NCBI GenBank assembly: GCA_944359735.1
Contig: CALVTA010000044.1
Location: 1 to 9,522, forward strand
Direction of reading: 5' to 3'
Source of the DNA: an uncultured Bacilli bacterium
GTDB taxonomy: Bacteria; Bacillota_I; Bacilli_A; RF39; UBA660
DNA: 9,522 nucleotides
Part shown: positions 1 through 6,658 of the stretch, one piece after another
Layout of the letters: each line of letters opens with the position of its first letter
Position numbering within the stretch: the first letter of the stretch is position 1
Notes under the pieces: model-generated
What the model saw: the letters and a program-made list of their open reading frames with translations, nothing else
The model's database searches: none
Told to the model about the DNA's origin: nothing
Position numbers and translations under genes: made by a program

Positions 1-1032
1 TGGCTTCAAAATCAAGAAGGACCTTATAAAATTATTCGAATAAATGCAAATTATATTCATAATAAAGAACAATATGAGTTTGATATATTGAAACTTAGAA
101 ATGTAATGCGTCAAGTAAAAAGAAAAACACTTTCTTGGTCGATGAATGCTTTAAATATTTTACTTGATGTTAATGAAGATGTTTCATTAGAAGAAAATAA
201 AAATATTGCTTCTGTTGCTTTAAAAAATGGAGCATTAATTAGGTCTAAAAAAGTATTAGATATATTTCCAGATATAAATCATAAAATGCTTTTAAATGAA
301 AAAGGTTTAGATTTAATGATTGATGTAACAAATGACATTAATAAGAAGACAGATCGTGAAAATAAAGTATATGAGAGTATTTTTAGACCTAAGAAAATTG
401 TGGTTACAAATATTTTAATAGCTTTAAATGTTATAGCTTTCTTCGTTATTTTTGCCCTTTCTGGAGCAAATTTAAATGTTTTAAATCTTCTTCGCTATGG
501 AGCATTAAATAGTGTTCTTGTTCAAAATGGAGAGTTTTGGCGATTAATAACAGCAGGATTCTTACATGGCGGTATTTTCCACTTAATTTTTAATATGTAT
601 GCTTTATATATTATTGGTACACAAATTGAAAATTTTGCTGGAAAATGGAAATTCTTAGCTATATATTTTTGCAGTATGCTTACAGCAAGTTTAATGAGTT
701 GTGTAATTAATCCAAATTCGGTAAGTGTGGGAGCCTCAGGAGCAATTTTTGGACTTCTTGGAGCTTTAGTATATTTTGGATACCATTATCGTTTGTATTT
801 AGGAAGTATTTTAAGAAATCAAATTATCCCTTTAATTCTCTTTAACTTGTTATTGGGATTTATGGTAAGTGGTATAGATAACGCTGCCCATTTAGGAGGA
901 TTAATTGGTGGACTTTTAATTTCTATGGCTTTAGGAGTACAAAAAAGAGAAGGTAAACAAGACCGAATTAATGGTATTATTACGTTTGGAATTTATCTAC
1001 TTTTCTTAATTTATTTAGTTTTTTTTAGATAA
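1..1032 (+). CDS. GluP/YqgP-like rhomboid intramembrane serine protease (5' end outside window)
   Basis: Rhomboid proteases cleave transmembrane substrates within the membrane. The frame is open from base 1 (WLQNQEGPYK...), so the start lies upstream. The TTG at 88 has no ribosome binding site and falls inside the domain, so it is not the start. The visible part is 343 codons. About the first 130 form a soluble N-terminal region resembling the cytosolic domain of Bacillus subtilis GluP (YqgP). The rhomboid domain follows, with about six or seven hydrophobic segments. It has the nucleophile motif GASGAIFG (Ser codon 736-738) and the catalytic His in NAAHLGGLIGG (codon 889-891). HGGIFHLIFNMYAL matches the conserved H-x3-H-x3-N element. 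The protein ends right after the last membrane segment, so it lacks the C-terminal TPR repeats of B. subtilis GluP. Stop is TAA. The family call is secure; the GluP relation rests on remembered similarity and the substrate is unknown. Confidence 0.9.
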   Translation, partial: WLQNQEGPYKIIRINANYIHNKEQYEFDILKLRNVMRQVKRKTLSWSMNALNILLDVNEDVSLEENKNIASVALKNGALIRSKKVLDIFPDINHKMLLNEKGLDLMIDVTNDINKKTDRENKVYESIFRPKKIVVTNILIALNVIAFFVIFALSGANLNVLNLLRYGALNSVLVQNGEFWRLITAGFLHGGIFHLIFNMYALYIIGTQIENFAGKWKFLAIYFCSMLTASLMSCVINPNSVSVGASGAIFGLLGALVYFGYHYRLYLGSILRNQIIPLILFNLLLGFMVSGIDNAAHLGGLIGGLLISMALGVQKREGKQDRINGIITFGIYLLFLIYLVFFR

Positions 1033-1443
1033 GAAATCGGTCAATGTCAAGTAGTGATGGTGAAAGCAAAAACTAATGATAAACGAACAGAATATAAGGA
1101 AAGTAGAAAAGCTTCCTTTTTTCATGCTGTTAAAGGAATGAGCATAACTCTTGCTTTAAGATAAAAAATTTTCTATACTGTAACCAGTATATGTGATTTG
1201 TTTAGTTGTGTTATTTGTTTCTTATATTAGCTTATTTGAAAGGTCATAATTAAAAGCATTTTCTGAATAATGCTCTATGCTTTAATAAAGTCGTATTCTT
1301 TAGCATAAGGAGACTAACTATTAAAAGTTAATAGTAATTTTACAATTTTAATGGTTTGTTATAAATTGGAATAAAACCCATGCCAAAAAGATTTCATAAA
1401 AGTGAAATTTTGGTTCTATAATAAATAGTGTTGGTGAGTAAAA
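1033..1443. other. Gene-less stretch between rhomboid gene and IS
   Basis: About 410 bases with no gene I can support. The longest open stretch of note (1057-1164, 35 codons) has no ribosome binding site and no recognisable product. The region holds several small dyads: AAGGAA/TTCCTT with a T-run (1096-1122), AGCATT/AATGCT (about 1255-1272), a near-perfect AT-rich stem ACTATTAA/TTAATAGT (1317-1335), and ATTTCA/TGAAAT followed by T (1386-1411). Its last 30 bases contain a GGTTCTAT...AGTGTTGGTG stretch like the end of some ISL3-family elements. This may be eroded mobile DNA, but that is inference. Confidence 0.5.
1096..1122 (+). terminator. Possible weak terminator of the rhomboid gene
   Basis: A 6-bp stem AAGGAA/TTCCTT with an 11-base loop runs into a six-base T-run (1117-1122), about 64 bases after the rhomboid stop codon. 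The stem has only two G-C pairs, so termination would be weak. It is the best candidate I see for ending that transcript. Confidence 0.3.
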
Positions 1444-1468
1444 TGATATGAACCCCGTTTCTAGGACA
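1444..1468. repeat. IS left terminal inverted repeat (IRL)
   Basis: Begins TGATATGAACCCC and ends AGGACA. It matches the right repeat at TGA, TGAACCCC, one T and GGACA (17 of 25). The middle (GTTTCT) differs from the right end, and those bases pair with AGAAAC downstream to form the hairpin at 1453-1482. Confidence 0.8.
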
Positions 1469-1487
1469 AAATAGAAACGAGGTTTTT
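1453..1487 (+). promoter_or_regulatory. IS left-end hairpin covering the orfA ribosome binding site
   Basis: CCCCGTTTCT (1453-1462) pairs with AGAAACGAGG (1473-1482) over 10 positions with one mismatch and a 10-base loop, followed by TTTTT (1483-1487). The 3' arm contains GAGG (1479-1482), the only Shine-Dalgarno-like sequence before the orfA ATG at 1491. In RNA reading in from outside, the hairpin would hide this site and may also terminate transcription. Read-in protection of this kind is known for other insertion sequences; its operation here is inference. Confidence 0.6.
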
Positions 1488-1490
1488 ATT

Positions 1491-2023
1491 ATGAGCAAAT
1501 TAAGTTATGAAGATAAAATAAATATATATAATGAGAGAAAAAATGGGTGTTCTATGAGAATATTATCGAAAAAATATAATATTACTGTGCATGGAGTTCA
1601 GTATTTATGTTGTTTAATTGATAAACATGGTTTTAATATATTGAGAACAACAAAAAATAGATATTATCCTATTCATGTAAAGCAAAACGCAATAGATAGA
1701 GTATTAATTAATAATGAATCAGTATGGTCTGTATCATTAGATATAGGATTACATGGAGATGGTTTGTTACATTCTTGGATTAAAAATATAAAGGAAATGG
1801 GTATAATATAGTTGAACGAAAACAAGAAAAGAGTCCAACTATGTCTAAAAAAGATTTTGAACCTAAAACAAAGGAGACTATTGAAGAAGAAAATGAAAGA
1901 CTAAAAAAAGAAAATTTATATTTAAAAGCGGAACTAGAATACTCGAAAAAAATGAGAGCCATTGTTCAAGCAAAAGAATCAACAACAGAAGAAAAAGTAA
2001 ATGCTGTAAGGGATTTCGGTTAA
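1491..2023 (+). pseudogene. IS3 transposase OrfA remnant (HTH and leucine zipper), frameshifted
   Basis: Reading starts at ATG 1491 (MSKLSYEDKINIYNERKNG...), the two-helix-turn-helix DNA-binding region of IS150-type OrfA. It runs in one frame to about 1801 and then hits a stop (1809-1811). The homologous sequence continues one frame over (NIVERKQEK..., then a zipper at about 1877-1945 with ENERLKKENLYLKAELE) to a stop at 2021-2023. One missing T near 1802 restores the join (...KEMG-YNIVERK...). An A7 run (1946-1952) sits at the end of the zipper, where IS150-group elements often carry a programmed -1 slip site. The coiled-coil reading stays in the same frame across it, so slippage cannot be confirmed. 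In an intact element OrfA binds the IS ends and dimerises. Confidence 0.8.
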
Positions 2024-2783
2024 CATATCCATTAATGATTCTTCTACAAGTATCAGGTTTAGCTAAATCTGTATATTATTATACTTTGTAAAAGAGATAT
2101 TTGTTAAAAACCAAGAAAGATATGGTTATCGGAGAATAACATTAGAATTAAAAAATCAAGGTTATAATGTAAATCATAAGAAAGTATATAGGATTAAAAC
2201 CATAAAAAAGGAATAAAAGAAAATATTCTTCTTATAAAGGAACTATTGGTAAAATTGCTGATAACTTAATTGAGAGAGATTTTAATGCAGATAAACCAAA
2301 TAAAAAATGGTATACAGATGTAACAGAATTTAATTTAAGAGGAAAAAAGTGTTATTTGTCTCCAATTTTAGATGGCTTCAATGGTGAAGTAATATCTTAT
2401 AATACTTCTAAATCACCTAATTTAGAACAAATAAATGATATGCTTAATAAAGCATTTGATAAGAACACTAATCTTGAAGAATTAATATTCCATTCGGATC
2501 AAGGATGCAATATGAACATCAATCTTATCAGCAAAGATTAAAGAATAAAGGAATTAAACAAAGCATGTCTAGAAAAGGAAATAGTATGGATAATGGAATG
2601 ATGGAAAATTTCTTTGGAATACTAAAAACAGAAATGTTTTATGATCAAGAAGATAATTATGAAACATTAGATGATTTGATAAAAGCAATTGATGATTATA
2701 TTAATTATTATAATTATGATAGAATTAAAGTAAAATTAAAAGGACTGTCGCCTGTAAATTACAGGTTACAATCCTCTAATTAG
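2017..2783 (+). pseudogene. IS3 transposase OrfB remnant (DDE integrase domain), multiply broken
   Basis: Homologous pieces lie in successive frames: RLTYPLMILLQVSGLAKS (from 2017, stop at 2089-2091), QERYGYRRITLELKNQGY (stop 2214-2216), then KYSSYKGTIGKIADN through WYTDVTEF to HSDQG, then YEHQSYQQRL to the stop at 2781-2783. The catalytic triad is preserved: Asp 2317-2319 (WYTDVTEF), Asp 2497-2499 (HSDQG), Glu 2604-2606 (MMENFFG). The second Asp and the Glu are 35 residues apart once one missing G is restored near 2506 (HSDQGW-QYEHQ), the DD35E spacing of IS3. Compared with typical OrfB, a stretch of about 14-16 residues seems lost near 2088, and more between 2195 and 2220. The upstream join at 2016 again fits a single lost T. 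No functional product is expected. Confidence 0.85.
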
Positions 2784-2798
2784 AAACTATTTATAAAC

Positions 2799-2823
2799 TG
2801 TCCAACTTTTGGGGTTCAGTTCA
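2799..2823. repeat. IS right terminal inverted repeat (IRR)
   Basis: Read on the - strand it begins TGAACTGAACCCC and continues AAAAGTTGGACA, the familiar form of IS150-group ends. It lies 15 bases after the OrfB stop codon (2781-2783). Confidence 0.8.
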
Positions 2824-2851
2824 TGTGACAGTCATCTTTTTAAATTGCTTT

Positions 2852-4054
2852 TTAAAACTCATCATTCATTAGAAAATCGAATATATTTAAATGCTTTATG
2901 CCATCTTTAGAACAGTCTTTTTTATCTAAAGAAATGACATATTTCTCATTATCATCATCTATACAATTAAAAGCTTCAAATTCTCTTTTGAGTGTTTCCT
3001 CTTTATCTAGTTTATAACAAACTTGGATATATTTTATTTTATTGTTTTTTACAGCAATAAAGTCAATTTCGCCTTTTTTAGTTTTACCTATGTAGACTTT
3101 ATAATTTTTTCCTATTAAATCATTATAAACGATGTTTTCAAGAGCAATAGAGTAATTTAAGTCTCTTCCTGTTGTTTTTATTTGTTTAATTCCCAAATCA
3201 TTAGAATAATATTTGTTTAAAGTTTTTAAAATAGTTTTACCGTGTATATCATACCTATATACTTTATTCATAATGAAAGTTGATGTAAAGGCTTCTAAAT
3301 AATTATAAAGAGTGTCGTTAGCAATATTATGATGTTCTTGTTTTAGGAAATTAATAACGTGATCTCTTGAGAACTCTTTTCCTTCTGTATCTAGTATATA
3401 TTGTAATACTTTATTAAAAGAAGCAATATCTTTTATACCTAGTCTTTCTACAATATCTTTTAAAATAATTGAGTCATAAACGCTTTCTAGGTAGTTAATT
3501 TTATCATTATCATTTTCAAATAAAAATCTTTGTGGTAGACTTCCCCATTTGAAAATATCTAATAGAAGTTCTTCATATTTATTCTCTTTAGTATTAGTTA
3601 GTTCTACAACTTCTTTAAATGATAATGGATTAATTTTAAAACTAACATATCTACCTGAAAGATCAGTTGATAGTTCTAATAGGGTCATTCTACTATTAGA
3701 ACCTGTTATAAATATACTATATTTGTCTGTAATTCTAAGAGAATTAATACCTTTTTCAAAATCTTCTACTTTCTGAATTTCATCTAAGAATACATAATAC
3801 TTATTATTATTTATTGTTAATGATTCTATATAGTTATATAAATCCTTAGCTGTTTTAATAAAATCATATTTTAACGATTCAAAATTAACATAGATTATAT
3901 TTTCTTCATTAACACCCTTATTTTTTATTTCATCTATAATTTGAGTTAAAATAACAGACTTACCACTTCTTCTCATACCATAAATTATTTTAATTAAGGA
4001 TGTAATATCATAGAAGTCTCTTATTTTAGATAGATATTTTTCTCTTATAAGCAT
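2852..4054 (-). CDS. AAA ATPase with C-terminal DUF4143 domain
   Basis: 400 residues. The N-terminal AAA domain (AAA_14 type) has Walker A GMRRSGKS (26-33), Walker B YYVFLDEIQ (87-94) and a sensor-like FITGSNS (115-121). The C-terminal half is of the DUF4143 type. Its ALENIVYNDL (305-314), GEIDFIAV (328-335) and YIQVCY (342-347) resemble a degenerate PD-(D/E)xK fold with Gln where a catalytic Glu is often found, so nuclease activity is doubtful. This family is common, often in many copies, in gut Bacillota, Bacteroidota and archaea. Its role is not settled, although links to defence or mobile DNA have been suggested. The start ATG is preceded by AGGTGA at 8-base spacing. It has its own promoter (4073-4101), so it is probably a single-gene unit. 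No good terminator is visible before the IS. Confidence 0.9.
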   Translation of the reverse strand: MLIREKYLSKIRDFYDITSLIKIIYGMRRSGKSVILTQIIDEIKNKGVNEENIIYVNFESLKYDFIKTAKDLYNYIESLTINNNKYYVFLDEIQKVEDFEKGINSLRITDKYSIFITGSNSRMTLLELSTDLSGRYVSFKINPLSFKEVVELTNTKENKYEELLLDIFKWGSLPQRFLFENDNDKINYLESVYDSIILKDIVERLGIKDIASFNKVLQYILDTEGKEFSRDHVINFLKQEHHNIANDTLYNYLEAFTSTFIMNKVYRYDIHGKTILKTLNKYYSNDLGIKQIKTTGRDLNYSIALENIVYNDLIGKNYKVYIGKTKKGEIDFIAVKNNKIKYIQVCYKLDKEETLKREFEAFNCIDDDNEKYVISLDKKDCSKDGIKHLNIFDFLMNDEF

Positions 4055-4072
4055 AATTTATCACCTATTTAT

Positions 4073-4101
4073 ATTATAATATATCTTTATACATTTGTAA
4101 A
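4073..4101 (-). promoter_or_regulatory. Sigma-A-type promoter of the ATPase gene
   Basis: On the - strand TTTACA (4096-4101) and a perfect TATAAT (4073-4078) are separated by exactly 17 bases. Transcription would start near 4066, only a few bases before the AGGTGA ribosome binding site, giving a very short leader. Confidence 0.75.
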
Positions 4102-4102
4102 G

Positions 4103-4124
4103 TTATTCCACTGTACTGGAATAA
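4103..4124. terminator. 8-bp dyad between LD-carboxypeptidase and ATPase genes
   Basis: TTATTCCA (4103-4110), a 6-base loop and TGGAATAA (4117-4124) form a perfect stem. It begins three bases after the LD-carboxypeptidase stop codon on the - strand, where a terminator is expected, but the bases after it on that strand (CTTTAC) are not a good U-tract. On the + strand it is followed by TTTTTATTTT, a better terminator shape, although no + strand gene ends here. It also lies one base upstream of the ATPase -35 box, so it could instead be a regulator-binding site. Confidence 0.45.
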
Positions 4125-4127
4125 TTT

Positions 4128-5138
4128 TTATTTTAAATTGAATTTTATTTTACCTTTACCTTTAGATGAAGTAATAGTTGCAATTGCACCGTTTATTATA
4201 GTCATTCTAGGAGAAACATGACCTATATCTGAATTAATTATGATAGGTATATTTAAATCTTTTAGGGATTCATAAATTGCTTCTTCATAAGTAATATCAT
4301 AATAACTATTACAAGCAAAAACTCTACTAAAGAGTATTCCTTTAGCATATTTAAAATAGTTATTATCTTTAAGTTTCCAAAGAATTCTAATAATAGATTC
4401 ACTAGATAACTCACAGACATCAAAGTACCAAATAATGCCATCTTCTTTATACTTTTCAAGAAAATCTTTAGTTTTATCAAATCTTGTACCAAATAAATCA
4501 GTAATTATATCAAGACAACCACCAATTATTCTACCTTTAATATTAATAACTTCTTCATTGTTTAAGTTTTTCCAATAGACTTTCTTTGTTAAGTTAAAAG
4601 GTTCTAGTCCTGTTATTAATTTCTTATCTTCTTCATATTTAGAAAAACTTGTCTGTTCTATAATATTACCTTTTAATATTTCAAGATTATTCTCTAATGA
4701 TTTATGCCATGGCTCCATTCCAAATGTTTTGAAGTTATCGGCATAAATGGTGGCAATATCTAGGTTAGTTGTAATTGTAAATAATAATCCTGTTGGGTCA
4801 GAATATCCTTGTAACCATTTAGGATTATCTTTAATAACATTAAAGGCTACTTCACTTAGCATTTCAAGTAAGAAATCCCCTCCACCAGATGTAATAATTG
4901 CTTTAACATCTTTATCTTTATAAAGTTCTTCTAGTTCACTTGCTCTTTCTTTACTAGAACTACTTCTTCCTTTAGCACTACATCTAACATTAAGTGTTTC
5001 TTTAATGCTAAAGCCTCTTTCTTCAAAGTTTTTGATAGCATTATCTAATCTTTTAAGTTTAATTTCATCAGTAATACCATCTGATGGTGCAGTTACACCT
5101 ATAGTATCATGTGCTTTTAGAAATTCTGGGTAAATCAT
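4128..5138 (-). CDS. LD-carboxypeptidase family protein (peptidase S66, LdcA/MccF-like)
   Basis: 336 residues, normal for family S66. LD-carboxypeptidases remove the terminal D-alanine from murein tetrapeptides in recycling; the MccF branch cleaves microcin C-like compounds. The Ser-Glu-His triad is visible: Ser113 in GYSD (111-114), Glu243 in DVCELS, and His307 in SDIGHVSPR. The N-terminal IGVTAPSDG and the ITSGGGDFLLEML element are also typical. There is no signal peptide, so it should be cytoplasmic. The ATG at 5136-5138 has a strong AAGGAG site, and the A of that ATG is followed by TGA, the stop of the upstream HIT remnant (ATGA overlap). Transcription probably comes from the promoter at 5343-5371 and by read-through from the FemAB gene. 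The family call is firm; the substrate (murein peptide or peptide antibiotic) cannot be decided from sequence. Confidence 0.88.
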   Translation of the reverse strand: MIYPEFLKAHDTIGVTAPSDGITDEIKLKRLDNAIKNFEERGFSIKETLNVRCSAKGRSSSSKERASELEELYKDKDVKAIITSGGGDFLLEMLSEVAFNVIKDNPKWLQGYSDPTGLLFTITTNLDIATIYADNFKTFGMEPWHKSLENNLEILKGNIIEQTSFSKYEEDKKLITGLEPFNLTKKVYWKNLNNEEVINIKGRIIGGCLDIITDLFGTRFDKTKDFLEKYKEDGIIWYFDVCELSSESIIRILWKLKDNNYFKYAKGILFSRVFACNSYYDITYEEAIYESLKDLNIPIIINSDIGHVSPRMTIINGAIATITSSKGKGKIKFNLK

Positions 5139-5397
5139 AAGTTCTCCTTTTTTTTATTTGACATAAAATTTAATATTTCTAGTAATTTATCTTCATTAAT
5201 AACATTTTTCTTTTTAAAATCTATAGCTACAGGCCAATCATCATCATATCATGCCAAATCTCGTTAAATATATTTATATCATTATCATATCTTGGAAAAG
5301 CATGATAATGAACAAAATTGTCGTGCATCATCTGCTAAATACATAATATCATACTTTTATATAGATGTCAAAGTATCAGGTATGAATTTACTTAAAT
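5135..5397 (-). pseudogene. HIT-family (histidine triad) hydrolase remnant
   Basis: The - strand between the FemAB and LD-carboxypeptidase genes still encodes the C-terminal part of a HIT protein in broken frames. In order: LSKFIPDTLTSI then an in-frame TAA, KYDIMYLADDA, a frame change near 5323, DNFVHYHAFPRYDNDIN (HIT signature with HxH and PRY) through IFNEIWHD, another frame change near 5245 that fits one lost base, and DDDWPVAIDFKKKNVINED to the TGA at 5135-5137. Intact HIT proteins end with the same order (HxHxH, PRY, W-P, C-terminal helix). The N-terminal half, with the nucleotide-binding start of the fold, is missing, and the homology begins at the FemAB stop codon. HIT proteins hydrolyse or transfer nucleotides such as Ap4A or adenylates; this copy cannot do so. 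Confidence 0.7.
5343..5371 (-). promoter_or_regulatory. Strong sigma-A-like promoter inside the HIT remnant
   Basis: Perfect TTGACA (- strand, 5366-5371), a 17-base spacer and TATTAT (5343-5348). Transcription would start near 5336, giving a leader of about 200 bases, made of the dead HIT gene, before the LD-carboxypeptidase ATG. The -35 overlaps sequence that reads as HIT-like protein, so the promoter may have arisen as the gene decayed. Confidence 0.65.
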
Positions 5398-6638
5398 ATA
5401 GTTTTAACTCCTAAATACTCTGGAAAGTATTTTCTTGCCATATCAGTATATTTAGGATTAATTACTAAATCGTACTCTCCAACTAGTTCAATAACTTCTC
5501 CTCCAAAATTCTTTTTATAATTATATGAATTTTTTAATTTGTTATTATCATCAGTAATATTGCCAATTTCATATAAATTATAATACTTATAACCATTATC
5601 TATTGCATACTTAATCATCTCATAATGAAGTGTATAAGAAGCATCTAATTTATTATATTCATCTACAATTCCACCATTTAATGCCACAACTTCATTACCT
5701 ATAGTTATAAACATATAAATACCCATACTAACATCATCACTACATTTAGAAAAGTATTCTTTTAAACCTTCTAGTCTTTTAATTTCTTCTTCAGCTTCCA
5801 ATTCTTTATCAATAAAATATTCTGCAGTCATCTTTGAGTTGTGATAGTTATTTATTCTAACTTCTTTTTCTTTATTAACATCTAAAATCATCTTATCAAT
5901 ATTGCTAATAACTTCATCTTTCTTAAAATAAACTTCCATAAACTTAATATTACCATCAAAAGTCTGTTTTAAGTCTAGATAGAAGGTTTTAGTAGGGACA
6001 ATAGTATTATATTTTTTCCTTTCATTATCTATAATATCTATAAATTTATCTATATTCTTAAAGTCAAAGTCTCTTACTTTAAATCCTAGTCTTTCATTTC
6101 TTCGAACAGTCTGTCTTGCTTTAGGACTAAAGTTATTAAAGATATCATCTATAGTCTTCTCTTTTAAATTAATTCTACTAAGCCATTTAGGTTGAATCCT
6201 ATCATTAACTTTAATAAAGTTAGCATTAGTAAGATTAACTTCTACAAAATCATTATAGACTCCACCTTCTATGATATTACCTTCACTATCTCTATCCCTT
6301 ACTAAAATGTAAGGATCAATTTTAAGAAAAACACCACGTTTTTCTATAATAAATTTTCTAACTTCTTCTGTAAATTCTTTTAATAAAGTTTCATTTTTAT
6401 AATCAATTAAAAAACCTCTAGGCGCATAAAATATACGCTTTTTCATTCGCTTTGATTCATAAGAAAGTAATAAACTAGCTCCTACAATAATCTCTTTAAT
6501 AAAGGCACCTATATAGTAGGCATGAAATTTATCCTCTTCCATAAACCTACCCCACATACTTGTTTGTTGAAAACTATTTAATGGGTGTTTAAGGGCATAA
6601 TCATCAAATTCTTTTTTTGTAAGTTCTCTTAGTTTCAT
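5388..6638 (-). CDS. FemAB/FemX-type peptidoglycan aminoacyltransferase (copy 1)
   Basis: 416 residues, typical of the family. FemABX enzymes transfer amino acids from aminoacyl-tRNA to the stem peptide of lipid-linked murein precursors, building cross-bridges on the cytoplasmic side. The first GNAT-like domain includes FQQTSMWGRFME (23-34), YYIGAFIKE (41-49) and FYAPRGFLIDY (70-80). A charged helical region (about 242-297, EAEEEIKRLEGLKEYFS near its end) matches the coiled-coil arm of FemA that is thought to hold tRNA. The second GNAT domain follows, with HYEMIKYAIDNGYKYYNLYE (338-357) and YNYKKNFGGEVIELVGEYDL (372-391). There are no membrane segments. The start ATG has AGGTGG four bases upstream and a near-consensus promoter at 6659-6687. 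It is a clear paralogue of the gene at 8393 and is divergent from murJ. Which amino acid is added, and to which position, cannot be told. Confidence 0.9.
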   Translation of the reverse strand: MKLRELTKKEFDDYALKHPLNSFQQTSMWGRFMEEDKFHAYYIGAFIKEIIVGASLLLSYESKRMKKRIFYAPRGFLIDYKNETLLKEFTEEVRKFIIEKRGVFLKIDPYILVRDRDSEGNIIEGGVYNDFVEVNLTNANFIKVNDRIQPKWLSRINLKEKTIDDIFNNFSPKARQTVRRNERLGFKVRDFDFKNIDKFIDIIDNERKKYNTIVPTKTFYLDLKQTFDGNIKFMEVYFKKDEVISNIDKMILDVNKEKEVRINNYHNSKMTAEYFIDKELEAEEEIKRLEGLKEYFSKCSDDVSMGIYMFITIGNEVVALNGGIVDEYNKLDASYTLHYEMIKYAIDNGYKYYNLYEIGNITDDNNKLKNSYNYKKNFGGEVIELVGEYDLVINPKYTDMARKYFPEYLGVKTIFK

Positions 6639-6658
6639 TCCACCACCTCTGTCTTCTA

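Larger units (their letters stand above)
1444..2823 (+). mobile_element. IS3-family (IS150-group-like) insertion sequence, complete ends, inactive
   Basis: A 1380-bp element, a usual length for IS3, starting TG and ending CA. The terminal inverted repeats (1444-1468 and 2799-2823) agree at 17 of 25 positions, including TGAACCCC and GGACA. The inside carries remnants of OrfA (helix-turn-helix plus leucine zipper) and OrfB (DDE integrase). The catalytic residues are still encoded, but in different frames. No target-site duplication is visible: left flank ...GTAAAA, right flank TGTGAC.... The element lies between the + strand rhomboid gene and the - strand ATPase gene and interrupts no recognisable gene. 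At least five lesions split the transposase, so it cannot move by its own enzyme. Confidence 0.85.

Noticed and set aside
88..90. TTG as the start codon of the rhomboid gene
   Set aside because: The frame is open back to base 1, there is no ribosome binding site before the TTG, and the upstream residues look like part of the GluP N-terminal domain.
1057..1164. A 35-codon open frame (MVKAKTNDKRTEYKES...)
   Set aside because: No Shine-Dalgarno sequence, very short, no recognisable family; not supported as a gene.
1946..1952. A7 run as a programmed -1 frameshift site of the IS
   Set aside because: The frame one base back is open from here to 2089, so slippage is possible. However, the protein-like reading (MRAIVQAKES...KVNAVRDF) continues in the unshifted frame, so the frame change is better placed near 2016 as decay.
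1780..1962. Open frame on the - strand across the IS OrfA remnant
   Set aside because: Shadow of the lysine/glutamate-rich zipper region; the translation is low-complexity Ser/Phe.
3549..3776. Open frame on the + strand inside the ATPase gene
   Set aside because: Antisense shadow of a well-supported ATPase gene, without family similarity or ribosome binding site.
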